Shown here: in pieces, positions 27,008-39,700 of the stretch | How positions within the stretch are numbered: position 1 is the stretch's first letter | How the letters are laid out: each line of letters starts with the position of its first letter | Source of the DNA: Protonemura montana | Lineage: Eukaryota; Arthropoda; Insecta; Plecoptera; Nemouridae | DNA: 64,000 nucleotides | NCBI GenBank assembly: GCA_947568835.1 | Contig: OX387602.1 | Coordinates: forward strand, 5,550,570-5,614,569 | Reading direction: 5' to 3' | Notes under the pieces: generated by a model | Databases searched by the model: none | Told to the model about the DNA's origin: nothing | What the model saw: only the letters and a program-made list of their open reading frames with translations | Made by a program: the position numbers and the translations under genes

Positions 27008-28977
27008 CTGCAACCAAACGAATTACATCTCGTTAGTATATAAAAAAAAAAACATAACATAGGATAAAAACACCAAACATCAAGAAAACGTAATAAAATT
27101 ACAGTCTAACGTTGTGCTGCCAAGCAACTGAAGTCACATAGCAAACAGAGGAATAACTATAGAGGCTTGAAATTTTAATAGGCGCTGTTGAATAAAATGG
27201 CAAGATATGTCGTTAAAGTTGTATAACACAAGGCATTTTGAAATCAAAGCAGAAGCGTGTGTCTTTGGCAAAATAGACCATCGAGAGGAGTAAAAAGTGC
27301 AGGAAGAAATATGGTATTATCTTGTTGAAGTTGCTGAACATAGCGAACGAATATGGCAATTTTCTGAGAATAAATCCAGAGTAAAGACCTCCTATAATAG
27401 TTAATTTTCTTGAACGGTCAGAATCAGAAACCCAAGCATTGCAATGGCAAGGTGAAACACATTTATTTTGGGGAAATAGTGTTCGAAGACATAAAAATTG
27501 TACGAGGCAGTTTATCATACGATATCAAAAACTTTTCCAGGCACAACTTATTCTTTGTTTGGCCTGTATGACTATTTATCACCCAGGTGTCAATTCCACA
27601 AAGTTTTTTTCTAGAATTCGGAAAGTTGATGTGATTTACACTCTGCGAAAATGAAATGTCTATACGATCAAAACTGGCTCTCAAACTGACGTCTAGATAG
27701 AGAAAACCCTTTTGTCCTAACCAATTTCAAAGTTTAAATCTGAGGAATGCTTGGCCTGTGGCATTGCGTATACTTAAAAAAGGGGTTGCAGAAATGACAT
27801 ACTCAGCACCTGAAAGAGAAGTCGCCTAATCAAGGCTAGTTACTTCTTTTGGTAGCCAATTTTGCAGACAATTAACTCGAATATACCAAAAATAAGTAAA
27901 AACTCGATTTGGACATATTAAGAGTGTGTCGTAAAATATTGTCCGTATATCATGGACGACCTGCAAAGGATACAAAACAAGCACGTGTGTTCATTTGCTG
28001 TGAAGGTACTTTAAAGTATTAAAAATAAAACATACTAGCAATCGAAGCTATAGCCAGCCCAGGATTTCACGTTGTAAATAATTGCTTTTCTATCCAAAAT
28101 AGAACACGACCGAGAAGTAGAATAAGCTTCAAGTAAATTCGAAAAGTTAGAATTTCTCTCAACAGCCAGTCAAATAGTAATCCGGTTAGCAGATGCATTG
28201 ATTTGACACAGTAACAGAGATTAATCTCGCGCTGCGCTGAAAAGTTACCACGCCACGATTCACGTGGAACCACTCAGTGCCGTGCAAATAGACGTCGACG
28301 ACCATTTTATTTCCCTCTCGAACATTGTCTTTCGCTACCTCAGACCGACAGGTAGGAACAGAAGTGCAAATTCGCTACACGTTACCTAGCGGGTTCCATG
28401 CCCCCTGAATGTCGAGCTATAATGGAAGGAATTTCGGAATACCAGTTCCCTGACTTGGGCGCCGTTGATGGTTATGTGCATGAGGACCCTTGGCGACCCT
28501 TTTCAGATACACACTATATTCCACCTACTCTTGAGCCTTGATCTCCTATAATTACCCGAACCCTCCTGGGGTGTAGTATGCCATAATTAGCAAAGTTGTC
28601 TCCCATCAAATAACAGAGCATGTTAACTTAGCAGTAGCATGGATAAATATAATGCATTACCTTATTATGTGGTTATCATCGTACTAATGGGCCATAATTT
28701 CCTTCCGAAACTCTGCAAGGATATTATACCTTAGTCTTCACGCTGTTTACAGGCATGTTTTCAAAGTGTCATTCGACACTAAATCAACTGGTTCGCATAA
28801 TCAAATTCAACCTCTCAATGCTGTTTGTGCTCCAATAACATTGTTAAAATGTGCAGAAAGGTTCCTTCTATGCAGCGGTTATGGAATTTAAAGATACCAA
28901 TTCATTTACTCTAATCAAATAATAACACACTCGCTCTATTCAGAGCTCCTCTAAGAGAAACCAAATCCGAGACTTAC

Positions 28978-29183
28978 ATCAACCTTGACGCCATCCACTC
29001 TGTAGCTGATCTGGGGTGGAGTGTGTTTAGGTAGGTATCGGTAGAACTCTTCGTCGTCCTTGTACCACTTGAGCGAGTAGAGGAAATCGTCTTCCATCTC
29101 GTAGTGGCACTCCAGCAGAGCCATCTCTCCCTTCAGCTTGTACTGTGGCACACTCAGCCGAGTCATCTTTAGCGCTACTGCCC
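28978..29183 (-). CDS. beat-like gene, exon 2 (first Ig domain, N-terminal half)
   Basis: Residues 25-93 of the Beat-like protein. The exon is preceded by a pyrimidine-rich acceptor ending TTCCAG and followed by a perfect GTAAGT donor after the Asp93 codon (phase 0). It encodes the first half of an Ig V-type domain: a VPQ strand near residue 36, the first disulfide Cys in ALLECHYE (Cys50), and the invariant core Trp64 in LKWYKDDEEFYRY. The EFYRY motif and the GVKVD end are hallmarks of the Beaten-path family and separate it from generic Ig adhesion molecules. I cannot say which paralogue (beat-I to beat-VII) it is without alignment, so no symbol is given. The family binds Sidestep-family Ig proteins at the surface of other cells during axon guidance and synaptic matching. 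Confidence 0.92.
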
Positions 29184-31754
29184 CTGGAACAGAAACGTCA
29201 CAACACCACCGATAAAGTTGCGCGTTTATGCACCGCCGACGATGTCCAATCTGGAAAGCGAACCAGATTTAAGGTTTTAGACAAGAGCTAGTCGAAATTA
29301 AGGCAATTTCTGCAGCTCAGGGGCGTCATCATTCGACGTGATCGATGCGATGAAGCTATATTTGCTATCTTTTGAGGATTTCCATTCCTGTTCGACCCTT
29401 TCCTTGCCACAGAAGACACGATGGAAAAGCCAAGTGGATTTCGCTAGAAGAAAGGTCGATTCTCTTGCGTGGTGCGCTTCAAAGAGGCGATTTGCCCATC
29501 GAGGCTCGCTAGGCGAAATCTTTAACAAAGCTACACCATCCAGCGAGAACCCGACATGCAAAATTCAAAGAGAATTCTTCCTACAACTCTCTAATCTCAA
29601 GTAAAAATAAAATCTAATGGCGAAGAGTTTTTTTCCGCTCTCTCTTCTTTTAACCCCTTGAGTAGAGGTGGTTAAATTAGATCACTTCCCATTACTTTGT
29701 CTCTGTGTTCGGTTCTCGAGGCAGAAAGCGGGCTCACCCGGGTTCGCTCGCCCGTGTTACAGTGCTGCTCAAGTGAATAAGTATAGGCGGCATAGGAAAC
29801 TAATGGAGCTCACTCATTAGTAGCCAATCCACTTTGTCCGCATGATCATTCCTCGTCCGACCCTCAGCCCCGCCAGAGTCCACCTATCCCGCGGACCGTC
29901 TCACCTGTGACCCGATAGAATAATGCTGCAGTCACCTTCCGAATAATTCACCTGCTAATGCATTTGTTACCTCGCGCGACCAGCAATTCGTTTCTTTTAT
30001 CTAGTTTAGAATCGGGATACGCCCTATCGCTTCCTCAAACGAATCCCTTAATCCGCAGTAATCCAAGAAAACGGCTCTGCTAGCGCTGTCTGGTGTAACA
30101 CGGGAATCGGTGGACAGGTATTCGCGAAATGGCTGTGCTAGTGCGCTATAGTGTGAGAGAAATGCCAAGTGAGCAAACCGAAGTCTGAAATACATTGCTC
30201 TTTAATGTACGTGAGTAAATAAAATGTAATTGACGATAGAGAAGTACTCGCACTAGGCACTAGGTGCTCGGTACTCCCCTCCGTACTCGCTACATGTAGG
30301 TACGAGCGACATACAAGGTTTGTAAATTGAAAACATTCGTTTCATTCCCTTCGTATCGTGTCATTTAAAGCAGCCACACGTGTGCAACTTAAGAGAAACA
30401 TAGCATTTCATGGACACTCGACAGGCTCATAGATGTCCTGTTTTTCCATGTGTTAATTACAGTTTATTATATATGTGAATATGATCAGCTGGGGTACGAA
30501 CTAAATAATCCGGCGTGGCTCGTTCAGTATTTATGTACGGGAGACTGCAGTGTTGAAAGCGACACTCGTTTGGAGGGGAAAGGGTTAAAAAAGAGCTGAC
30601 GAATCCGAATCTCGTTTTGACGGAAAATCTTTATGGGCCCGGCCGGTAGCTAGGAAATCCGCGACGAAGGTAAATTGAGGAAAAAATACTGGTCGTGTGA
30701 TCGGAAATTGCCGCGTGATTCGAAAGCAAACATTATGCTCGCTTCATGCGAACAGGCGGCGCATTTAAGCAATTCATCTTTCACGAGGTTTGGACTTTAA
30801 ACGAAAATGATCGGCGATGTCAAAAGCTCAGGGAAGTAAATAAACTCGGAACAAATTGCACGCGACATTGATTGGATTATAATCAGTGGTTGGCTCTTGA
30901 CGTGATAGACGGGTGCCTGTCATACTCTCCTCATGCAATATTAATGAGAAGTTCAATTAAAAAAAAAGGCTCGGCACATTAAAATCTATATTTAAAAAGT
31001 ATGGCGCATAACAGTCGGTATTTTTACAAAGTACACTTTAGCGGAGGAAAGAATTGTTACTTAAGAGGATGACCAGGCCATTCCCATAAGAATTGGAGCA
31101 ACTTTACTAACATGCCACTATAATTCATTCAATTATAAGTAGGTATTTCAATTTTTCCTGATTTCATATATTTAATGCGCCTAGAGCAAGTTATTTTATA
31201 GCGAAGAAAACAGATTTCCTGCAAACCACAGTGGTTCTCGATAAGAGTTGGACATTTTCGCTCACAGACTGTCCATAAATTATTTTGATTGATTGGATCC
31301 GTTTGAATGACATACAGAATTTACAGCCGATATTTCCGGGTGCTGAATCGTTTAGGGTGTGTGCAATTGATTCGGGAAGGGGAAAATGGAACGGGAAAGT
31401 ATATTATGGTTGGCAGGAGGAGCGGTGGGGGGAGGGGGTGCGAGGGTCCGGAGCACATGGCACGTCGACGCCCGTTAAAACAGTTTCATACGAATGAATA
31501 ATTTGTTGGAACGCTGCTGAATAGCGCCAGAATGTTGTTTACCGCAATGGACAGAAAAACAAGAGAAAGGACGGATAACTTTTTACCTCAATCATCGTAT
31601 GTACGCAAGGGGGAGGGGAGGCGCACTGTAATTTACATAATAAATTGGCGATCTCTAGGATCTCAATTAAACCACGATTTTGTTTAGAAGTCCGAGATTG
31701 GGGGCAAGTTGTGCGCTACTGAAAGCTGTGAAGGCAGGCGACACGAAGAGTAAT

Positions 31755-31885
31755 AATGTTCAGGCCATGCTGGATACCACGTGGTTCAGGTCAGGCTAAA
31801 CCAAGCGCGGTGTTCAAGGTACACGTGGCGTTCAGGGTACACGTGGCAGGTGTTCAGGACGAGTTTCACAGGATGGAGAGTTCAG
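31755..31885. promoter_or_regulatory. E-box and GTTCAGG repeat cluster
   Basis: Contains an 18-base tandem duplication, GTTCAAGGTACACGTGGC then GTTCAGGGTACACGTGGC (31812-31847, one mismatch). Three CACGTG E-boxes occur at 31778, 31822 and 31840, and GTTCAGG or a close form is repeated about six times. Located in intron 1 of the beat-like gene. CACGTG is bound by bHLH factors such as Myc/Max or Clock/Cycle types; a regulatory role here is inferred. Confidence 0.5.
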
Positions 31886-32811
31886 GCTGGAGGGATTGCG
31901 TGACGGGACTTACGGAAATTGCGATCGACTCAGTGATGGCAACCAATTTATTTAAAAACCAATCGAGCGGCGAAACTAGGGGATTTGCAGCCGGGATTAC
32001 GGAGCAAACATTTCTAGTTTAAAGTGCATTGTTCCAGTGACATTCCATAGCGTACCGGATGATTAGATTCAATTGCTCAGTGTTTGCTCGTACGTACCCG
32101 GAGGCTGGTCACAGTGGCGCTTGTAGCTTGCGTTGTGTGGTGCTTGTGATAGAATATGTGGCCCTGTACTTTACAGCGACGATATCGCATGTAGCGAACG
32201 GGGGTACGGAACGCCGAGACTGTTGCCAGTGGGTAAATCATTAGAGCTAATCAAACCACTGATGGGTATAACAGTAGCAAAACGGCTAAATCGTTAGGGA
32301 CATTTCACATTACACGCGTTTATTTTTAAATTATTAGAATAACATTAAAATGATTACCACGTTGACATCGAAGAGGAAACTTTAAAATGAAGTGCGTTAC
32401 AACAGGTCATCACGAAATCAGGATACAATTACGCGCACGAAGCGTATCAATTAACCATTGGACTCGAACTGATTGCCGTTTTATTTAGTACTCAATTCCG
32501 CACTGCACAGTTCGCGGATAATATTCACCAGGTGTTCACCTATACGGTTTATACATAATAGCTATGAAAATCGTGCGACTGCCAACATTTTGTGCGCGTA
32601 TGGAACAGTACGCCCGGCTCCAGGGGGAAATAAAACTCATTACCTGTGTTAATAATGAGTTATGTTTAATTATACTCTCATTAAAATGGATCCCACGGAC
32701 GATGAATTCCACGAGATCTCGTGCGTGCGCGTACGTACGAGAATCGGTGCTGATGTTGCTTCATTGTGCGTTTCGTTTAGCGGCACATCACTTTGGAGAC
32801 TTGATCATTTC

Positions 32812-32860
32812 GGTTGCTAGTCTACCGCACCGCGGGACCGAGGGTTCAATTCTGTCTGAT
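32812..32860 (+). mobile_element. possible tRNA-like remnant
   Basis: The stretch CACCGCGGGACCGAGGGTTCAATTCTG resembles an anticodon stem to T-arm run with a B-box-like GGTTCAATTC. No convincing A box is present at the expected distance upstream. It lies in intron 1 of the beat-like gene. Weak evidence. Confidence 0.22.
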
Positions 32861-33495
32861 GTAGATCATCGTCATTATAATTCGACGCGAAAATCTTGCC
32901 GCTGGCCCTTTTTTAGTTGGCTTTAAGTCGTGGAAAAATAATATTAGGAAACGTTTTTTTTTATATACCATGCACGCAAACGCTGGGGTTACTAAATGTG
33001 AAAGGTTACTTGCAAGGCTCAAGCATTTCGCTGTGACTGACATTCCTAGTATGATAATAGTATTTTTAACCAAAAATATAAGGGATGTTAACCTCATACA
33101 TTTGGAAACGTTATACGTGCGTGGTGTTGTATTTTTATCCGCCTAAATAACTAATGGTGACACATTCTTTTGTCATGTTATGTGCAGACTTACAAAGTTG
33201 GCGTACTTGTTCATGTCTAATGAGGCGTACGTACTTGCCGTCATGTTACCCAGCCTCTACTTGAATAAAATCTTCACATAACGTCAAGTTTATTCTACCT
33301 CAACAAACAACAACAAAAAAAATCTGTCTTTTTTCCATTCTCTTCTTCCTTACCCTCATTTCTTATTTAGTGTTTTGTGTCCGTCGCATATATCTGTTAT
33401 TCTCGTGCATGCAGTACACCATTACGCGCCGTCTCTACCCTTCCACCTTTCCTCCCTCATTTCGTTTCTGATCCATTTCTTATCCACTCGGCTAC

Positions 33496-33523
33496 GGGTG
33501 TGGGGGCAGGGAGTGTGGGGGGG
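33496..33523 (+). other. G-quadruplex-type motif
   Basis: Four G-runs of 3, 5, 3 and 7 with loops TGT, CA and AGTGT. It follows a pyrimidine-rich stretch from about 33325. Located in beat-like intron 1, on the strand opposite to the transcript. Confidence 0.6.
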
Positions 33524-35845
33524 CCTCGTGCACCGAGATGCCTGACATAATAGATGCTCCTCGTGGAGCAGCCAGGGTAGGTGTGTAAAAGAACACTTTC
33601 GGAGTCACGCCGAATTCCCCGCATTTTCTGATCTCGCTTCGCTTTTCTCCCAAGGGTAACATAACTCTTGTCAGAGAAGCGATTCCAGTGCTACTCAATG
33701 CTCCAGTGGCCGGTGTGAAAAGTAGTAGCGGTCGCTTTGGGTTGGAAAACGCAGCTTCGGATGAGCCGTTACATTCCGTTTCCGCGGATGGCGCTCGCAT
33801 TCTACACCCCCGACGTCCCCTTGTCCATGTCCCAACATAGGCAGCCGTCGACTCATAAACCTACACACCTATTACATCATTCCCAAACCAATGTAACACA
33901 ACAGCACGTCTCGTTCTTAAGCCTTTGCGCCGAATTTATTGATGAGCAAAGGAAAAGACAGGTGAGTTTCTCGTAGCCCTTTGTAAAATAAACAAACTTT
34001 GGTGTACCGTATAAATTATAACCCCTTTCTCCGCCTGTGTACTGCCATCCAAATATGAATTAGTTAACTTGCTTGATGTTATCATAACATTTGATTTAGT
34101 AAATTGTTGAATAAATGAATACAAACGCTGGGATAAATATTTTTTCAGAATATCGTTTAGTACATCACATCAGGACCAGTTTCCACTGACTTCTTAAAAA
34201 ATAGCATTTGCCTATCAAAAATAGTCCGTTAGGGCTTCTAAATGTCAAAATAAGAGAATAGTTTTACAATTTTAAGCAAAGATTTTTATGTACATCAATC
34301 TTGATTTTCGAGACGACGGCGATTAAAAATTGTCTTTGGCTTGACGATTTCTTGGCTCATCGCTAGCCACACGGTCCATGTATTCCTTGTGTTTCGGTCG
34401 ACCTGTTGATGCACGAACTGCGTCAGGTACCTTCTTGTGACCGTCTAGGGGAAGTACCTAAATACGGCGACAAGGACTAGCTTCGGTACACATCTGACAA
34501 CGGAGCTCTATCAATCGTACACGGAGCCGGATTCAGAAACAAATAGACGCTATTTACCAAGATGTGGGAAGTTAGAGAGGGAGATTGTTTAGAGTCAGGG
34601 CTTCCGCTGCGCAAAAAGGGGTAGGGGGTGTTTTAAGAGAGCTAACATTCTCAAGGCACTTTCCCGCGTACCTGATATTCAGAAAGGAAAACGATTTTTT
34701 CACTTTTCTTCTTATAAAGTTGGCTATCGCACATCAATAGTTACTCAAGAAATTTAAATACAATAAAGAAGAGAGGAAGCCTCCGAATATTGTGTATGTT
34801 TTCGGAAAAAAGTAGATTGATTTAGAGCAATTTCCAATTTTCCATTATCGAAATTTCATAATAAGAAATCCGGTATACTGACTTTCTCCTCGTTGATAAC
34901 ATAAGAATTCGATAAAATGCCTCAAAACGATATCATATGCCTCACTGACATCTCTTTCCTTGGATCACTTCCCAAAAAAATCACGAGAGTTATTTAAGAT
35001 CCGCGGTCTGTAAACCCGTAGATATTCCAACAATATTAATAGCTTGCACAAAATCGACGAGCACCCTAAATTGAAATAAAACGACACATTTTCCAATCCC
35101 GTGCCATTTTTGATGGCGGGGAACAAATGTGTGCGTGAAGAGTGTGGACAAAACGCGCGTTTTGTTATTCGCAAGTCTGCACTGCAATTGCAATCAATGT
35201 AATTATTTGACAACGAATGGTCGTGATTGAAACGCTTGCCGGTCGTCGCAGGTTATTCGGTGCCATGCAGCAAGGTTTTCAGTAATGCATAAATTTGTTG
35301 AAAAACACAAAAACGCAATCGATGTTCAATCGATGTTGCCGCCGCACAGCGGTGTTGGTGATAATTCTCAGATTTAGATTCAAGATGTAAAGTTTGATAA
35401 AAATTATTACCACACGCAATTTTAGCGCCGATAAACAAGCATTTTGGTCGCCCGAATTTGTGCTGGAAGGAAAAAATAAATACTGCTATGTCATTAAGTA
35501 TATTTCGTTCTTACTTCAATTTGCTCACGTAATTTCGGATCTAAGATATGCAGTTTTCGCTACGGAAAATTAAGCAATTTTATGAAAAAGCAAATTTATG
35601 CCATTTCTATGCAGATGGGTATTTAATATCAGTTTCCTGAACATAGTTCGGTGGTGCTAAGTATCTGATCCTGAAGATAGATGACAAAGTTTTAGAAAGC
35701 CAGTTACACTCGTACCCAGAGAGGTTGAAATGTGAATACTGAACAGTACTCAACGCGTAGGTAAGACGCGTACAAATTAATAATCGAATTATGCTAATGC
35801 AATAACAGTGTAATGAGATTAAGCTCGTGGTGCCACATTGCATAC

Positions 35846-35918
35846 CTTGTAAGGCGAGTACAGCCAGCAGCAGCATGAGAAGGTCGATGTGGCTCAGGTG
35901 CGTAAAGTCCCCCTTCAT
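35846..35918 (-). CDS. beat-like gene, exon 1 (start codon and signal peptide)
   Basis: First coding exon of a Beaten-path-like secreted immunoglobulin protein, residues 1-24 plus one base of codon 25. The ATG at 35918 opens a short leader followed by a hydrophobic run rich in Leu and Ala (about residues 13-23), as expected for a signal peptide directing secretion. The exon ends CTTACAAG with a GTATGC donor, in phase 1, and it matches the phase of the next exon at 29183, completing a Gly codon. This joining is inferred from splice sites and frame, not from transcripts. Beat proteins are neuronal anti-adhesion and guidance factors in insects. A TATA-like box and initiator-like sequence lie about 60-90 bases upstream of the ATG. 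Intron 1, about 6.7 kb, follows. The weakest point is that signal peptide exons carry little family-specific sequence. Confidence 0.72.
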
Positions 35919-35980
35919 CGTTGACTGACGTGCCCCTGTCTTTCGGTGTCACTTCCCCAAACTGTCAACTCGGACTCGAG

Positions 35981-36011
35981 TGACAGTGGATGTCAGTCAC
36001 TTAGTATTTAA
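35981..36011 (-). promoter_or_regulatory. candidate core promoter of the beat-like gene
   Basis: Reading the minus strand, TTAAATA occupies 36011-36005, and an initiator-like GTCACT centred on 35981 lies 30 bases downstream, the usual TATA-to-start spacing. This would give a 5' untranslated region of about 63 bases before the ATG at 35918. Both elements are short and common in AT-rich DNA, so this is a positional inference. Confidence 0.35.
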
Positions 36012-36617
36012 GCGGCGGTATTGAGGAACTTTCCGCGCGAGGGGGCGACGAGCGAAAAGTTTTTTTATTTTGTTAAAAGTCGTTTTTATATCAGAAAAGT
36101 TTCTCACAGTCGATTTAAACGCTCTCGAGAAATTAGATTTTCCGCTTGATAATTTTTTTTCTTATCGAGTGTTGTGATCGTCGCTACTTAAAATTTTACT
36201 GGAGCACTTTTTAAAGAAAATTTTTATTCTTGACGAAATTAGCACAAACGCAGCTTAAATTAATGAAAGTTCCTGTCGAGTAATCTTTTTATTATTTGAC
36301 GTAGCTAGTGTTAGAGGCTGTTTGTGTGACTTCCTCTTGGGCCGAGACGCTCCAGCTGCATCCAAGTAATGAGGGGCGTTTGTTTGCCAATGGTTTAAAT
36401 TAATTGCTTATAATATTCTCAACTAGATAATTTACTTAGCGCTTTACGTAATTCAATTACTCAGCACGTGGTACAAAACGAAAATAAAAAGCAATAAAAA
36501 AAAAACGAATCAATCATAAGACTTGTGATCGTATTACGAAATCGTCGATAAGAAGAATGCATCATCCACTACATGTTTATCTCAATACCGCGAAGCGCCG
36601 CGCTGCAACGTGAGCTA

Positions 36618-36780
36618 GCGTCGTCGACGTCGGCGTCGGCGTCGCTTGCCTAGACGTCCTCGGCGCTCTGACGCAACAACTATACTGACGCTACGCTCGT
36701 CTGCCACCGACGACGGGGGTCAACTCCAAGTCGACGCCGACGCCGAAACCGACGCCGGCGCAACAACCGACACGACGCCA
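36618..36780. repeat. GGCGTC/GACGCC island arranged as an inverted repeat
   Basis: Left arm CGACGTCGGCGTCGGCGTCG (36625-36644) and right arm TCGACGCCGACGCCGAAACC (36731-36750) are inverted copies with a 15-base perfect core, separated by about 88 bases. A further GACGCCGGCG follows. It lies 0.6-0.8 kb upstream of the predicted beat-like promoter. Confidence 0.85.
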
Positions 36781-39700
36781 GCAAATATGCACATTTGTCT
36801 TTGTTTCTCTGCATGCATTGTTGAAGTAGCCACACATTCATTATTCTTATCACAAGACATTGCAAGGGGCAAAATGTGTTTGTTTATTAGGTTCTGGACA
36901 TTATTACAATTCACCTTTCACCCTTATAAGGAATTAGGAATGACGTAAGTGTAGAAAGATCATTCATCGTCTGCTTTATATTCCTAAAGGCCAATTTATC
37001 AATTGAACGCCTCCATTAAAATACAGCCCTGCTTATGCATCATAATGTTCATTCATAACCTCTCCTTGAACTTCGCTCTTCTGTTGATTATGTGGTTACA
37101 CGGTCGAGTCATTTGCCCCTTTGTCGGCATCTCGTTTTTGGAACACGAGGGGGTGCTGTGGATTCGGTTATCGACAGAGATGAGGGCGAGCTGGACCAAT
37201 TACGGCGTCGTTCATCACCGGGTTGATTGCACGCCGCTGTAAGTCTGTTACAACACGAGTGTTACGTTTTATTCAAATAAGCCCGTTTCCTTCGGGGACC
37301 ATCCTCCACCGCCACCCCGGCCTGGACCGTTTAGATATGCGGCTCTACACGACTCCTTTGCCATTGTTATAATTCCAGTCACTAGCCGTGTTGGGACTAA
37401 TAGAAGCTGACGTCTCACCCCTGGGATGATTTAATTGCACCTAGAGATCTTTCGAGTCGTTCTAAACGAAACGTATTGTTTTATACCACGCAGCACAACA
37501 CACACATTATTTTGATGCAAATATAATTAATTCAATTTCCTCGTATAAAAAGCGAGCACATTTTCCCTTTAGGTGTGCCGGTGAGAGTTGTGTGCATTAT
37601 ACCAGTGTGTGAGTGCAGCGGCGCTGTTTGTATCTCGTGCATCCCACGGGGGTTTCCTGTTCCATTCCTTTCGTTCTTCTCCCGGTGAACCCCGACAAGT
37701 CCGTGGCTCATATTAGTGTGCCCGAGAGCGGGAAACGAGTCAGGCAAACAAGGCCATAGAGTGAACTAACACTGTTCAAAGACAGACCAGAGTGGCATTC
37801 AGAAAATTGCCTGAATTTAGGTGTCCACTTCTTAAAAAGAGTGGATAAAACTAAAGTCAACGTTAGCTACGGTATAAAACAGAAACTTTGGGCTCTTGAA
37901 TGAAAAGTGGAAAGGGATTACGGCCGCGACGGGCATTTCACTGAGAGAATACCTAATAGCTTTGAAAATTGTGTTGATTAAAGTAATAATTTCTTTCGCG
38001 GCTGCAGCGCCGTTTTGGTAGATGACAATGGGATTGCGCAACGTGGAGCCGCTTGGTTCAGGCGCAGAGGGCGAGAGAGACATAGATTAACGCTCGATGG
38101 CATGATTAACTCTCGGCCCGGCGGAAATTAACAGGACAGAGCGTGATTGGCCGCGGCTGGGGTACATACCAAACCCTGTCTGGGATAATGAATCATTACC
38201 GCGTTAATTATTTATCACGCTCTTACATTTGCTGAGGACGTCACTCAGTAAACACACTTTCAGAGGTGCTGAATTATTTAAAACATCTTCAAAAATCCTT
38301 TATCGCTAATCTGGTTTGAAAGCTGGTAGCGAAAGGTCGTATACTTTCTAGAATGTGAGGTTACCTAAAACTACGAAGTGCCGCTCATCTTCTGTTTGCT
38401 TTTCTGCAACGCGAGGCTCAAGTTTGCATCAGAAGTGTCCCTCATTGACGGAAAGTGTGGATGCCTGTTTTAGGACCCTTCAAACTTCAACGGAAATCCA
38501 ACTTAATTGCACTAGGCTTTGCATACATATTATCTTAATTTGAGGTTAATTAATTGTTAACCTTTTGACCACAGAAACCTCGCACTTAGCACTCAGTGGA
38601 GACTCGATGTTCTTCAAAAAGCACGGTGTAACCGTAACAAAACGGCATCAGCAGTTGTAAGATCATGGCGCCTCCATTTTGAAAGCTAAAGATTGAAACA
38701 AACACTGACGGCTTAAACTTGCGGCATTCTATGGAAAGTGGCACCACCTATTGTCAAAACGGCCGCTAAAAGGCAACTTCTAAATACTTTTGCAAATCAG
38801 CCGCACACTATTGGTCTGCGTGAATCGCGCTAGTCGCGGGGCTAACAACGTTTATTGCCCAAATGAGTGGTCCGTGCACCCTCGCACCCAAACGCACTCA
38901 TCACGCAATTGCAGGGCCAGCCACGCGAATGACACACGCACTTTAAGTCTTTAACACCGCGTGAGCGCGTGTGAAAAGTGCGTGTCTCTTATCGATTACG
39001 TGACATTGATGACGTTGAGTTATGGTGGGGCATTCGTTTGACATTAATTATTCCTAGTCAAATAAGTTTTTTTAACGTGAACAGCTTGTAATACTTCTTT
39101 TAAAATAACATATGTTTTAATTCTGTAGTATAGCTATAGTTTTAGCTTTAATTCAAGAAATGGGAAATCTTTCGACGATAAAAAAACATCACACATTTGT
39201 TGGTATTTTGAAGATTTGAAAATTCTGTTTAAAAGCTGGAGTAATAGGAAAATTTGTAGAAAAATTCTTCGAGGATCTGAACTGTCGGAGAAAAGTCGAT
39301 GTTATTTATGTATGTTTTCTTCACACGCATGTAACTGAGAGACAGTTTCCTTTGTCGCAACTCGGTATTTCACTCTACTTACGCTAAATGTACAATCTAC
39401 AGCGATAATTTTCTTTGATCTAATGCAAAAATATGAAAAGCATTTCCTGATATTTTCTTATTGGTTATGCTGTATTGCTATATTGACTGTTTTATGACTT
39501 TTGCCGATGTTGATGTAAATTTTGGTAAAATTTTGCTGTAAAATATTTCTCTATAGACATAACTTCAGAAAATTCTTAGTCGTTGTTAATTTCGGTAATT
39601 GCCAAGAGGAAACTTCCGTCATCTGAAATATTGATTCCATATTTCGAGACCTCTGACCTTGAGTAGTAGACTGGATCATGAAACAACGGATTGTAAGGGA

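Larger units (their letters stand above)
29184..35845 (-). other. intron 1 of the beat-like gene
   Basis: About 6.7 kb between GTATGC donor and TTCCAG acceptor. It holds the E-box cluster (31.8 kb), a 20-base alternating purine-pyrimidine tract (32720-32739), the G-quadruplex motif (33.5 kb) and an 11-base tandem CAATCGATGTT pair (35316-35337). Long first introns of insect guidance genes often carry enhancers. No further exon was recognised. Confidence 0.65.
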
